The translations under genes and the position numbers were made by a program. DNA of 64,000 nucleotides from Rubrivivax sp. (GTDB lineage Bacteria; Pseudomonadota; Gammaproteobacteria; Burkholderiales; Burkholderiaceae_C): positions 592,001-656,000 of the forward strand of contig JAHBZT010000001.1 in the NCBI GenBank assembly GCA_019635315.1, read 5' to 3'. Under the pieces are notes generated by a model that saw only the letters and a program-made list of their open reading frames with translations, had not been told where the DNA came from and ran no database searches. Below, piece after piece: positions 1-9,356 of the stretch. The first letter of the stretch is position 1, and every line of letters starts with the position of its first letter.

Positions 1-61
1 CCGTGACTTGCTTCGCGCCAGCGGCGCGGCGTCATCGGCACGCAAGGAACTTGTGGCTAGA

Positions 62-729
62 ATGGCCTGCAAGTTTCATGCCGTACTGATGCCGCTGCCG
101 TCCTGCCTCCGCCGCCCGAATGCCTGGCCCGCCATGCTGGCGACGGCGCTGGCGTTCGCGTTCGCGGCCCTGCCGGCGGCCGCCGAGCGCGCCGACCGCA
201 CGAAGCCGATGGTGGTCGAGGCCGACCGCCCGGGCACCGTGGACCTGCAGCGCCAGGTCGTGGTGTTCAACGGCAACGTCGTGATCACCCAGGGCACGAT
301 GGTGCTGCGCGCCGACCGCATCGAGATGCGCGAGACCCCCGACGGCTACCGCGAGGCCAGCGCGATCGGCGTGCCGGGCCGGCCGGCGACCTGGCGCCAG
401 AAGCGCGACGGCGTCGACGAGACGGTCGAAGGCAGCGCCGAGCGCATCGAGTTCGACGGCCGCGCCGACACGCTGCGCTTCATCGGCAATGGCGCGGTGC
501 GCCGGCTGCGCGGCGCCACGGTGGCCGACGAGATCACCGGCGCGTCCATCGTGTGGGACAACCTGACCGAGGTCTTCCGCGTCGAGGGCGGCCAGGCCAG
601 CGAGACCAACCCCAGTGGCCGCGTGCGCGTGATCCTGAGCCCGCGGCCGGAGGCGGCCCAGGCGGCCTCGGCACCTGCGCCGGCCGCCAGCGCGCCGCTG
701 CAGCCCAGCCGCCGCATCGGGAGCCCACC

Positions 730-733
<4 letters not shown>
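62..733 (+). CDS. lptA: LptA, periplasmic LPS transport protein
   Basis: LptA forms the periplasmic bridge that carries lipopolysaccharide from the inner-membrane LptBFGC complex to LptDE. An N-terminal hydrophobic stretch (about residues 25-41) ending in an Ala-rich cleavage site is followed by an OstA-type beta-jellyroll region ([20 protein letters not shown]) and a Pro/Ala-rich tail. The ATG at 62 lies about 13 bases after an AAGGAA; ATGs at 89 and 134 would still keep the signal peptide, so the exact start is uncertain. The stop overlaps the lptB start by 4 bases. lptC would be expected just upstream, outside the window. Confidence 0.88.
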
Positions 734-1536
<803 letters not shown>

Positions 1537-1547
1537 GACGACGGGCG

Positions 1548-3080
1548 ATGAAACCGTCCCTGCAGGTCCGCCTTTCGCAGCACCTGGCGCTGACGCCGCA
1601 GTTGCAGCAGTCGATCCGGCTGCTGCAGCTGTCCACGCTGGAGCTGCACCAGGAAGTGGGCCAGATGCTGGAGGCCAACCCCTTCCTGGAGGTGGACGAG
1701 GACGCGCCACCCGGCCCCTTCGAGCCGGTGGCCGAGCGCACGACCCCCGAGCGCGCGGCCGAGCCCGAGGACACCGTGGCCGGCGAGCTCGGGGACGCCG
1801 GCGAGGGCGCCGAGACGCAGGCCGGCGACCTGCGCGCCGACGATTTCGGCACCCCCGAGCGCGACGACTGGGAGAACGGCACCGAAGGCGACGACTTCGA
1901 CGGCATCCGCGAGACGCCGTCGAGTGCCGGCAGCGGCAACGGCGAAGGCGAGGAGGGCGACGCGCAGGACCGCCGCTCGGCGGCCGGCACGCTGCAGGAC
2001 CACCTGCGCGCGCAGGTCGTCGGCATGCGGCTGTCGGACGACGACCGTGCGGCGCTGGAGGTGCTGATCGAGTCGCTGGACGCCGACGGCTACCTGGCCG
2101 ACCCGCTGGAGGAGATCGCCGAGCGGCTGGCCGAGTTGCTGGACGTGCTGCCGGGCGAGGAGCGCGAGGCACTGGACGGGCGGCTGCGCGTGGCGCTGTG
2201 CTGGCTGCAAAGCCTGGAGCCGGCTGGCGTCGGCGCGCGCTCGCTCGCCGAGTGCCTGGCGCTGCAGCTGCGCCAGACCCCGCCCTGCCCGGCACGCGCA
2301 CTGGCGCTGCGCGTGTGCGAGCAGTACCTGGAGCTGCTGGCGCGGCGCGACGTCAAGCGGCTGATGGCGCTGACCGGCGCCGACGAGAACCTGGTGCGCC
2401 AGGCGCAGGAGCTGATCCGCGCCTGCGAGCCCAAGCCCGGCCGGCCCTTCGGCGGCGACGAGTCGCCGGTGGTCGTGCCCGACGTCATCGTGCGCAAGAC
2501 CGGGCGCGGCCTCGTCGTGACGCTGAACCCGGACGTGATGCCCAAGCTGCGCATCAACGACCTCTACGCCCAGGCGGTGCGCGGCCAGCGCGGCGCCGGC
2601 GGGCTGGGTACGCGGCTGCAGGAGGCGCGCTGGTTCGTCAAGAACATCCAGCAGCGCTTCGACACCATCCTGCGTGTCAGCAAGGCCATCGTCGAGCGCC
2701 AGAAGGCCTTCTTCAGCCATGGCGCGATCGCGATGAAGCCGCTGGTGCTGCGCGAGATCGCCGACGAGCTGGGCCTGCACGAGAGCACGATCTCGCGCGT
2801 GACGACGGCCAAGTACATGGCCACGCCGCAGGGCACCTTCGAGCTGAAGTATTTCTTCGGCAGCAGCCTCAACACCGAGGCCGGCGGCAACGCCAGCAGC
2901 ACCGCCGTGCGGGCGCTGATCCAGCAGTTCGTCGCCGCGGAGGACGCACGCAAGCCGCTGTCGGACAGCCAGCTCAGCGAGATGCTCGAGGAGCAGGGCA
3001 TCCAGGTCGCGCGTCGCACGGTCGCCAAGTACCGCGAGGCGCTGAAGATCGCGCCGGCGGCGATGCGCCGGGCGATCTGA
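1548..3080 (+). CDS. rpoN: RNA polymerase sigma-54 factor
   Basis: Alternative sigma factor that needs AAA+ activators and recognises -24/-12 promoters. The Gln/Leu-rich activator-interacting region I is at residues 1-48 (LTPQLQQSIRLLQLS). An acidic linker covers about 50-135, followed by the core-binding and DNA-binding domains. The RpoN box ARRTVAKYRE is at about 488-497. At 510 aa the length is normal. It follows lptB by 11 bases, but hpf and ptsN, which often follow in related genomes, are absent: the next gene is convergent and starts its stop codon 12 bases away. Confidence 0.97.
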   Translation: MKPSLQVRLSQHLALTPQLQQSIRLLQLSTLELHQEVGQMLEANPFLEVDEDAPPGPFEPVAERTTPERAAEPEDTVAGELGDAGEGAETQAGDLRADDFGTPERDDWENGTEGDDFDGIRETPSSAGSGNGEGEEGDAQDRRSAAGTLQDHLRAQVVGMRLSDDDRAALEVLIESLDADGYLADPLEEIAERLAELLDVLPGEEREALDGRLRVALCWLQSLEPAGVGARSLAECLALQLRQTPPCPARALALRVCEQYLELLARRDVKRLMALTGADENLVRQAQELIRACEPKPGRPFGGDESPVVVPDVIVRKTGRGLVVTLNPDVMPKLRINDLYAQAVRGQRGAGGLGTRLQEARWFVKNIQQRFDTILRVSKAIVERQKAFFSHGAIAMKPLVLREIADELGLHESTISRVTTAKYMATPQGTFELKYFFGSSLNTEAGGNASSTAVRALIQQFVAAEDARKPLSDSQLSEMLEEQGIQVARRTVAKYREALKIAPAAMRRAI

Positions 3081-3092
3081 AGGCCGACGGCG

Positions 3093-4103
3093 TCAGTGCA
3101 GACGGCGGCGGCGCGCCCAGGCCGCGACCGCGCCCAGGCCGGCCAGCAGCAGCGCCTGCGTGCCGGGCTCCGGGATCGGCGGCGGCGGCTCGGTGAAGCC
3201 CGAGACGCGCACGATGCGGTCGCCGCCGCCGAAGGTCGAGAAGAAGAAGTCGCCGGTCACCGGATCGATCGCCGCCCCTTCGGCACCGGTCAGCCCGGAC
3301 AGGAAGGTGCGCCGCGTCGCGACCAGCGGGTTGCCCTGAGCGTCGAGCTGGTAGGCGCCGACCATGCCGGCCGAGTATTCGGAGATCAGCATGCTGTTGA
3401 CGCCGAAGCCGGCATTCGACGCCGGGATGTAGACGAAGCCCTCGGGCCCGCCGGGCACGTTCTGGGTGCCCGCGACGCCAGGGTTCAGGTCGACCTGCGC
3501 GAGGCCGACGAGGTCGTAGGTGCCGTTGCCGTCGGGCGCCAGGCCGGCGCTGTACCACTGGCCGCCGGACCAGGACACCAGCTTGATCTGGCCGGCGCCA
3601 CCGAAGCCGGCCGGCACGAAGTTGAGCGCCGCCAGCGAGTTGGCCACGCCCAGCGGCGCCAGCTCGATGATCTTGTCCTCGTCCGTGCTGCCGGGCAGCG
3701 TCTGGCCGAGGCCGTTGATCGGCCAGCGGGCGGTGAACAGCACGCCGCCGGGGCCGAAGACGACGCCGCCGTCGTTGTATTCGCCGATCGTGCCCGACGG
3801 GCCGCCGAAGCGCTGCGCGCTGCCGGAGAAGCCCGTGACCGCGCCGTCGCCGTCGCGCACGACGCCGACCGTGTACAGGCTGCCGTCGGCATTGTTGGCC
3901 CTGCCGCCGATCAGCAGCGTGTTGGCATTCAGGAAGGTGAGCCCGCCGTACAGCGGCGGCAGGCCCGGCACCGAGCCGAGCACCGTGACGGTGTAGTCTG
4001 CCGAGAAGTCACCGCCCAGCGTCTGGGCCTGGAGGGCGGGCAGCCCGCTCGCCAGGGCGGCCGCCAGCAGGCCGATGCGGAGGTGACGGAACATGGAAGC
4101 CAT
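3093..4103 (-). CDS. PEP-CTERM sorting-domain protein
   Basis: Predicted secreted or surface protein of 336 aa. It has an N-terminal signal peptide (MASMFRHLRIGLLAAALASG, cleaved near LQAQ) and a C-terminal PEP-CTERM tripartite tail: IPEPGTQALLLAGLGAVAAW followed by four arginines. Such tails are recognised and cut by an exosortase, which is not in this window. The body contains Gly/Asn-rich segments that suggest a beta-propeller-like fold, but no known domain was recognised. The start at 4103 has an AGGAG seven bases upstream. Function unknown; exopolysaccharide- or biofilm-linked roles are typical of PEP-CTERM proteins. Confidence 0.85.
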   Translation of the reverse strand: MASMFRHLRIGLLAAALASGLPALQAQTLGGDFSADYTVTVLGSVPGLPPLYGGLTFLNANTLLIGGRANNADGSLYTVGVVRDGDGAVTGFSGSAQRFGGPSGTIGEYNDGGVVFGPGGVLFTARWPINGLGQTLPGSTDEDKIIELAPLGVANSLAALNFVPAGFGGAGQIKLVSWSGGQWYSAGLAPDGNGTYDLVGLAQVDLNPGVAGTQNVPGGPEGFVYIPASNAGFGVNSMLISEYSAGMVGAYQLDAQGNPLVATRRTFLSGLTGAEGAAIDPVTGDFFFSTFGGGDRIVRVSGFTEPPPPIPEPGTQALLLAGLGAVAAWARRRRLH

Positions 4104-4229
4104 GGATGCACTCCTGCTGAGGCCGCACGCGGCCTGGACAACGCCCCAGCATAGGAAGCTGGCCGTTGGCGACAACCCCACGAATGCAGGGGGCGGCCCG
4201 CGACGCCGAAGCCGGTGCGGGGCGCCGCG

Positions 4230-5501
4230 ATGACGCGCCTGTTCCTGCCCTGCGCCGCGGGCGCCGAGGCCTTGCTGGCCGCCGAGGCCGCAGCGATCAC
4301 CTCATGCCCGGTGCACGAGGCGCGCGGCGGCGTCTGGGTCGACGGCGACGAGCGCAGCGCGATGCAGCTCAACCTGGAGAGCCGGCTCGCGCAGCGCGTG
4401 CTGTGGCCGCTGGCCGAAGGCCCCTACCGCGACGAGCACGAGCTCTATGCGCTGGCGCGCACGGTGCCGTGGGCGCGCTGGATCACGCCGGCGCAGACGC
4501 TGCGCGTGGACGTCAGCGCGCAGCGCTCGCCGCTCGCGAGCCTGAACTTCGCCGCGCTGCGCGTCAAGGACGCGGTCTGCGACACGCTGCGCGAGGCCAC
4601 CGGCGCGCGGCCTAGCGTGGACACCCGGCGGCCCGACCTCGCGATCGCGCTCTTCGTCGGGCCCACGCACGCGACGCTGTACGCCGACACCTCGGGCGAG
4701 CCGCTGTTCAAGCGCGGCTGGCGCGAGGAACGCACGGGCGGCCTGAAGGGCGAGGCGCCGCTGAAGGAGACGCTGGCGGCCGCGATGCTGGCCGCCGCCG
4801 GCTGGCACGGCCGCGCCGAGGACGGCCCGCTGCTGGACCCCTGCTGCGGCGCCGGCACGATCGCGATCGAGGCCGCGCAGCTGGCCTGCGGCATCGCGCC
4901 CGGCGCGGCGCGGCGCTTCGCCTTCGAGCGGCTGCGTCCGTTCGCCGGCCACCTGGGGGCCTGGCGCGAGCTGCAGCGCGCGGCGCGCGAGCGCGTGCAT
5001 GCGCCCGCGGTGCCGGTCTTCGCCGGCGACGTGAGCTTCCGCATGACCGACTTCGCGGCGCGCAACGCCGAGCGCGCCGGCGTGCGCCACGCCATCGAGC
5101 TGCGCACCGCCGATGCGCTGCAGCGCCCGCCGCCGGCGCCGCGCGGCACGCTGATGCTGAATCCGCCCTACGGCGAGCGCATCGGCGCCAAGGGCACGGG
5201 GTCGGGCAGCGGGTCGGGCACCGGACCCGGCGCGCGCGAGGGTTTCGAGGGTGGTGGCGCGCCGGCCGAGTTCTATGCCGCGCTGGCCGCGCACTGGAAG
5301 CGCCACTATGCCGGCTGGACCGCCTGGCTGCTGAGCCCGGAGATGAAGCTGCCTTCGCTGCTGCGCCTGAAGGAGAGCCGCCGCGTGCCGATGTGGAACG
5401 GCCCCATCGAGTGCCGGCTGTTCCGCTTCGACCTCACCGCGGGCGCCGGGCCGGGCGCCCGCCGCGCGGCGGCCGCGGACGCGCCGCCGCCGTCAGCGTA
5501 G
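4230..5501 (+). CDS. THUMP-domain class I RNA methyltransferase (RlmL N-half/COG0116 type)
   Basis: Probable SAM-dependent 23S rRNA guanine-N2 methyltransferase related to the N-terminal half of E. coli RlmL. A THUMP-like N-terminal domain (residues ~1-160) precedes the Rossmann methyltransferase domain with motif I LDPCCGAGTIAIEAA and catalytic motif IV LNPPYGER. A Gly/Ser-rich insert (GSGSGSGTGPG) follows motif IV. ATG 4230 is chosen because the conserved MTRLFLPCA begins there; an in-frame GTG at 4215 is possible. There is no clear Shine-Dalgarno. The 3' end overlaps the convergent neighbour by 9 bases. Confidence 0.85.
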   Translation: MTRLFLPCAAGAEALLAAEAAAITSCPVHEARGGVWVDGDERSAMQLNLESRLAQRVLWPLAEGPYRDEHELYALARTVPWARWITPAQTLRVDVSAQRSPLASLNFAALRVKDAVCDTLREATGARPSVDTRRPDLAIALFVGPTHATLYADTSGEPLFKRGWREERTGGLKGEAPLKETLAAAMLAAAGWHGRAEDGPLLDPCCGAGTIAIEAAQLACGIAPGAARRFAFERLRPFAGHLGAWRELQRAARERVHAPAVPVFAGDVSFRMTDFAARNAERAGVRHAIELRTADALQRPPPAPRGTLMLNPPYGERIGAKGTGSGSGSGTGPGAREGFEGGGAPAEFYAALAAHWKRHYAGWTAWLLSPEMKLPSLLRLKESRRVPMWNGPIECRLFRFDLTAGAGPGARRAAAADAPPPSA

Positions 5502-6767
5502 CAGCGGCAACGCGTCGACGCGGCGCTCGATCTCCTCGACCAGCGCGTTGTAGGCCGGGGCGCCGACACCGCCATAACGGCGCCGCAGTTCGGCCTGCGA
5601 CAGGAACTCCGGCAGGTCGGCGACCTCGGGCATGAAGTCGCGCTCGGCCAGGCCGCCGGCCACCGCCGCCTGCAGCCGCGCCGGCGCCTGGACCGCCAGC
5701 TCGCCGAAGCGCGTGCCGGCGCGGTTGGCCGCCATGTCGTTGAAGCTGAAGCCGCTGCCGCCGCGGGCGTCGGCGACTTCCTTGTACAGGCCGATGGCCT
5801 GCGCGAGCGGGCTCGACCCCTCGACCACCAGCGCGGCGGAGACCAGGAAGTGCAGCGGGAAGTCGTCGCGCCCGGCCAGCAGCAGGCGCATCGGGCGCGC
5901 GCGCGGCCAGTCCGCCGGCAGCACGCCACCGGCGCCGCGCCCGCTGGCATACAGCGTCAGCGCGACGATCGCGGCGCGGTTCTCGGCCGCGGCATCGGCG
6001 CCCTCGGCCGCGCTGCGCGTGCGTGCCAGCTCGAACAGCGGCACCAGCAGCTCGGCAAGGGGCGCCTGCCAGGCCGGCTCGGCGCGCGCCGCGAGCTCGA
6101 CGATGCGGTCGTGGTAGGGGCGCAGCCGTTCGCGGTCCTCGGGCCGCAGCAGCGTGGCCATCACGCGCTGGCGGCCGTCGCCCGGCCAGGCATAGGTCAC
6201 CAGCAGCAGGCGCGGCGCGAAGCGCACCTGCTGCACCACCTCCGCGGCCAGCCGCGCCTCCGCCGCGAGCCCGGCGCGCGCCGCCAGCCAGGGCGCCATG
6301 CGCGCGGCCAGCGCCGACGGCAGCGGCAGCCGGCCGATGCTGGCCGACTCGATCGCGGGCAGTGCAGGGGTCTCGCGCAGGCGCAGCTCGACATTGATCC
6401 AGCGCCCGAACAGCGCGATGCCCGGCCACGCCGGTGCGCGCGCGCTGAACTGCAGCGTCGCCGCCCCGCGCTCGACGCGCACGCGGCCGACCGCGCCCAG
6501 CCAGCGCTGGCCGGCGTGGCTGAGCAGCACGTCGAGGTCGCGTTCGCCCAGCCAGAGCTGGCGGACGCGGCCGGCCGGCACCCGCCTGGGGTCGTGCGCG
6601 CGCAGCAGCGCCACGGCGCGGGCCACGTCGCGATGGTCGACGGCGGCGGTCAGCACCACCGAAGGCTCGCGCTGCAGCGCGGCCGCGGCCGCCAGCCCGA
6701 GCAGCAGCGCCAGCAGCAGCCCCACGAGCAGCACGCCGCGCGCGCCGTGGAACAGCAGCTTGGTCAT
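5493..6767 (-). CDS. conserved hypothetical membrane-anchored protein
   Basis: I do not recognise this 424-aa protein. Residues 1-9 are basic and are followed by a ~20-residue Leu/Ala-rich transmembrane anchor (about 8-32), so most of it is predicted to lie in the periplasm. A notable conserved-looking stretch near the C-terminal third is SGFSFNDMAANRAGTRFGEL, followed by an FMPEVADLPEFL segment. Its start (ATG at 6767) faces corA across a 236-base divergent gap. Because the reading is long, Ala/Arg-rich and uninterrupted, and has a credible signal anchor, it is taken as a real gene. Confidence 0.75.
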   Translation of the reverse strand: MTKLLFHGARGVLLVGLLLALLLGLAAAAALQREPSVVLTAAVDHRDVARAVALLRAHDPRRVPAGRVRQLWLGERDLDVLLSHAGQRWLGAVGRVRVERGAATLQFSARAPAWPGIALFGRWINVELRLRETPALPAIESASIGRLPLPSALAARMAPWLAARAGLAAEARLAAEVVQQVRFAPRLLLVTYAWPGDGRQRVMATLLRPEDRERLRPYHDRIVELAARAEPAWQAPLAELLVPLFELARTRSAAEGADAAAENRAAIVALTLYASGRGAGGVLPADWPRARPMRLLLAGRDDFPLHFLVSAALVVEGSSPLAQAIGLYKEVADARGGSGFSFNDMAANRAGTRFGELAVQAPARLQAAVAGGLAERDFMPEVADLPEFLSQAELRRRYGGVGAPAYNALVEEIERRVDALPLLR

Positions 6768-6812
6768 GCGGCGCGAGTCTGCCACCAGCGCGGATCGCCG
6801 CCGCCCGAGGGG

Positions 6813-6984
6813 CATAATTCGGCGCGGCGCCGGTCGTGGCGCCGAGGCCTGCGCAGATGGACCCCAGTCACCCTCGGTGACCGTCCGTCCGGGGGCGCCG
6901 GCTGCACGCCGGCGGCTCGGGCGGGACGGTTGCGTCGTCACCCCTCGAGCGAACCCTTGCCGGGCGGCCACGGCGCTGCCCGGC
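6813..6984 (+). promoter_or_regulatory. putative promoter and structured 5' leader of corA
   Basis: A CATAAT at 6813-6818 is a plausible -10 for corA. It would give a leader of about 180 bases. That leader contains a perfect hairpin GTCACC-CTC-GGTGAC (6867-6881), a long-range stem ACCGTCC (6880-6886) with GGACGGT (6924-6930) enclosing a GCCGGC hairpin, and GCCGGGC...GCCCGGC (6959-6965/6978-6984) ending 19 bases before the start codon. The first two helices share two bases and cannot both form fully. A regulatory role is inferred; no known riboswitch consensus was recognised. Confidence 0.35.
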
Positions 6985-7003
6985 ATGACCCCGAAAGCAG
7001 CCC

Positions 7004-7981
7004 ATGCTCAACGTCTTCACGCTGGTCAACGGCCGGCTCGTCCAGCAGGAGGTCGACGGTCCCGCGGCGCTGGCCCACGTGCAGCCGGTGTGGGTCGACC
7101 TCGACGACCCGAGCGCCGAGGAGAAGGGCTGGGTGCGCGGCCGCTTCGGCCTGGAGATCCCGCTCGACGCGGTCGACGAGGACCTCGAGGAGTCCGCCCG
7201 CTACTACGAGGAGGACAACGGCGAGCTGCACATCCGCTCGGACTTCATCGTCGACGCCGACGAGGGCCCGGAGGGCAAGCGCTCACGCAACGTGCGCGTG
7301 GCCTTCATCCTGCGCGACGGCGTGCTGTTCTCGGTGCACCGGCAGGACCTGCCGGTGTTCCGGCTGCTGCGGCTGCGCGCGCGCCGCATCCCGGCGCTGA
7401 TCGAGGACGCCAAGGACGTGCTGCTGAAGCTGTACGACGCCGACGCCGAATTCTCGGCCGACGCGCTGGAAGGCATCTACGACAGCCTGGAGCAGGTCAG
7501 CGCGCGCGTGCTCACGCGCGACGTCAACGACAGCGCCGCCGCCGAGGCGCTGGCGGCGATCGCCAAGCAGGAGGACCTGAACGGCCGCATCCGCCGCAAC
7601 GTGATGGACACGCGGCGCGCGCTGAGCTTCCTGATGCGCAGCCGGCGCCTGAATGCCGAGCAGTTCGAGGAGGCGCGGCAGATCCTGCGCGACATCGACT
7701 CGCTCGACTCGCACACCGCCTTCCTGTTCGACAAGATCAACTTCCTGATGGACGCCACGGTCGGCTTCATCAACATCAACCAGAACAAGATCATCAAGAT
7801 CTTCTCGGTCGCCAGCGTCTCGCTGCTGCCGCCGACGCTGATCGCCAGCATCTACGGCATGAACTTCCGGGTCATGCCCGAGCTCGACTGGACGCTGGGC
7901 TATCCGTTCGCGCTGCTGCTGATGCTGGCCTCGGTGGCGGCGCCCTTCCTCTACTTCCGCCGCAAGGGCTGGCTGAGCTGA
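7004..7981 (+). CDS. corA: CorA family magnesium/cobalt transporter
   Basis: Inner-membrane pentameric channel for Mg2+ (and Co2+/Ni2+). Residues 1-255 form the acidic cytoplasmic funnel and long stalk helix. Two C-terminal transmembrane helices follow, with the signature YGMNF after TM1 and a positively charged C-terminus (YFRRKGWLS). At 325 aa the length is typical. The Shine-Dalgarno is weak (GAAAG). The upstream leader is strongly foldable, which could matter for Mg2+-dependent control. It is divergent from the hypothetical protein at 5493-6767. Confidence 0.93.
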   Translation: MLNVFTLVNGRLVQQEVDGPAALAHVQPVWVDLDDPSAEEKGWVRGRFGLEIPLDAVDEDLEESARYYEEDNGELHIRSDFIVDADEGPEGKRSRNVRVAFILRDGVLFSVHRQDLPVFRLLRLRARRIPALIEDAKDVLLKLYDADAEFSADALEGIYDSLEQVSARVLTRDVNDSAAAEALAAIAKQEDLNGRIRRNVMDTRRALSFLMRSRRLNAEQFEEARQILRDIDSLDSHTAFLFDKINFLMDATVGFININQNKIIKIFSVASVSLLPPTLIASIYGMNFRVMPELDWTLGYPFALLLMLASVAAPFLYFRRKGWLS

Positions 7982-8012
7982 GCCGGGACGAGGAAGCGTC
8001 CCTTTGGACGGT
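7977..8012 (+). repeat. 36-bp hairpin repeat, copy 1
   Basis: This segment overlaps the last codons of corA. It begins GCTGAGCCGGGACGAGGAAG and contains GGGACG-AGGAAG-CGTCCC, a 6-bp stem. An alternative, longer pairing AGGAAGCGTCC-CTTT-GGACGGTTCCT (10 of 11 pairs) competes with it. It is repeated at 8067-8102 with only two changes, so it is a real repeat and not a chance palindrome. It may act as a terminator or mRNA 3'-end stabiliser; there is no U-tract. Confidence 0.6.
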
Positions 8013-8066
8013 TCCTCGCCAGGCGAAGGGGTCCGCGTGTCCCGCACGCGGGCCGCGGCCAGCATG

Positions 8067-8102
8067 GCTGAGCCGGGACGAGGAAGCGTCCCTGCGGACG
8101 GT
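8067..8102 (+). repeat. 36-bp hairpin repeat, copy 2
   Basis: Second copy of the 7977-8012 element, offset by exactly 90 bp and differing at only two central bases (TT to GC). The GGGACG/CGTCCC stem is conserved. It is followed at 8106-8118 by a small CGCCG-TTTT-CGGCG-like hairpin. The surrounding 278 bases between corA and the next gene hold no convincing reading frame. Confidence 0.6.
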
Positions 8103-8259
8103 CCCGCCGTTTTCGGCGCTTCCCGGCAGGATTTCGCTGCCACCCGCCGGCATCGCGCCGGCGAAGGATGTAACCACCCGTTCCCTTCGTGTAACCTCCC
8201 GGCGTCGGGGTGCGAGCCGGGCGGGGGGCCCGGCGACCGGCCCCGGGGTGGCAGGCGAC

Positions 8260-8739
8260 ATGCACAAGCAATTCGGGTTCCGGGCGACGCGCGGGGTGCT
8301 GCTGGCGGGCGCGATGCTGGCGCTGCTGGCCGCCGGTGCCGCACGCGCACAGTTCACGATGGTGCCGGCGCCGCTGAGCCCGGGCGAACCCAAGCCCTCG
8401 CAGGCCGAGGTCGAGAAGGACTACCGCGTCGACGCCGCGCGCCACCTCTATGCCGCCTACCCGATGCGCGTGATGCGCGGCAAGCTGCCGCCGCTGCTGT
8501 ATTCAGTGATGGCGGTGGAGACCGAGATCGACGCCAGCGGCCAGGTCGTCAACGTCAGCGTCGTGCGCAAGCCGGCGGTCGACGAGGTGGCGCCCTGGGT
8601 CGTCGCGATGATCCGCCGCGCCGGCCCGTTCCCGGCCCCGGTCAAGGCGGGCACGGCCACCGTGCGCTACTTCGACATCTGGCTGGTCGACAAGTCCGGC
8701 CTCTTCCAGCTCGACACGCTGACCGAAGGCCAGCGCTGA
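8260..8739 (+). CDS. periplasmic TonB C-terminal-like protein
   Basis: Small exported protein (159 aa) with a clear signal peptide (MHKQFGFRATRGVLLAGAML, cleavage near ARAQ). The mature part resembles the C-terminal domain of TonB-type energy transducers: VETEIDASGQVVNVSVVRKP, then FPAPVKAGTATVRYFDIWLV. The cytoplasmic/TM anchor and Pro-rich spacer of true TonB are missing, so it is unlikely to energise outer-membrane receptors by itself. It stands alone on the plus strand and faces the convergent NTF2-like gene across a repeat-bearing gap. Function unknown. Confidence 0.75.
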   Translation: MHKQFGFRATRGVLLAGAMLALLAAGAARAQFTMVPAPLSPGEPKPSQAEVEKDYRVDAARHLYAAYPMRVMRGKLPPLLYSVMAVETEIDASGQVVNVSVVRKPAVDEVAPWVVAMIRRAGPFPAPVKAGTATVRYFDIWLVDKSGLFQLDTLTEGQR

Positions 8740-8745
8740 AACGGC

Positions 8746-8892
8746 GCCCCCACGCTCCCTCCCGGTCGCTGCCGGCGGGCTTGCAGGCCCGCCGGCGTTC
8801 GCCAGCCACTCGCGGGCGCGCAGGCGCCCGCTCGGCGCCGGCTCACCCCCCCGAGGGGCTCCTGCGACGGACCGGCAGAGCCGGATCCGCGC
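8746..8892 (+). repeat. intergenic repeat shared (inverted) with 25253-25328
   Basis: Two modules lie between convergent genes. The first, at 8746-8773 (GCCCCCACGCTCCCTCCCGG and on), matches 27 of 28 bases of the reverse complement of 25301-25328. The second, at about 8847-8892 (CCCCCCGAGGGG then ACCGGCAGAGCCGGATCCGC), matches the reverse complement of 25253-25299 with small indels. Here about 70 bases of GC-rich palindromes separate the modules; in the other copy they adjoin. This is probably a Burkholderiales intergenic element acting as a bidirectional 3'-end structure. Confidence 0.6.
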
Positions 8893-8915
8893 CGCAGCCG
8901 GGCTCGCGGCGTCTC

Positions 8916-9356
8916 TCAGGCGTTGACGCGGCGCTTCAGCCAGCGCATCAGCGCGCCCAGCAGCGGCAGCTTCTCGTACAGCTCCTCGGCCGCGTCCCAG
9001 TAGTCGCGGTGCTCGGCCACGCGGCCGTCGGCGGCCAGCCGCAGGTGGCTGGCGCCGCGCACGCGGATCTCCGCCTGCCCGCGTCCGCGCAGGCGGAAGA
9101 CGAAGTCCCAGGTCAGGAAGGCCTGCGCACCCTGCACGATGCGTTCGTGCACGACGAAGCGCGGCGCCTCGAGCGTGGCGAACATGTGCTCGAAGATGCG
9201 GCGCACCGCGGCCACGCCCTGCACCTCGTTGAACGGGTCCTTGAACCGCACGTCGTCGGTATAGAGCTCGCCCAGGCGCGCCAGGTCGGCCGGCTGCAGC
9301 GACTCGTAGAACGCGACCACGCGCTCGATCATGGCGCCGGCGTCGGCCGCGCTCAC
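8916..9356 (-). CDS. NTF2/SnoaL-like protein
   Basis: 146-aa protein of the NTF2-like fold (SnoaL/limonene-epoxide-hydrolase superfamily). The features are ADLARLGELYTDDVRFKDPF near the N-terminus, a following helix and beta-sheet, and a late DYWDAAEELYEKLPLLGALM typical of the group. No catalytic set can be assigned with certainty. It is the last gene of the eight-gene operon starting at 15942, and its ATG overlaps the SDR stop (ATGA). Such NTF2-like genes regularly accompany Cfa/DUF1365/COG2907 gene sets, which suggests a role with the modified lipid, but the activity is not known. Confidence 0.8.
   Translation of the reverse strand: MSAADAGAMIERVVAFYESLQPADLARLGELYTDDVRFKDPFNEVQGVAAVRRIFEHMFATLEAPRFVVHERIVQGAQAFLTWDFVFRLRGRGQAEIRVRGASHLRLAADGRVAEHRDYWDAAEELYEKLPLLGALMRWLKRRVNA

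Noticed and set aside
3081-3092. Truncated ptsN/hpf remnant after rpoN
   Set aside because: The gap is only 12 bases and the next gene is a convergent PEP-CTERM protein; no remnant sequence is visible.
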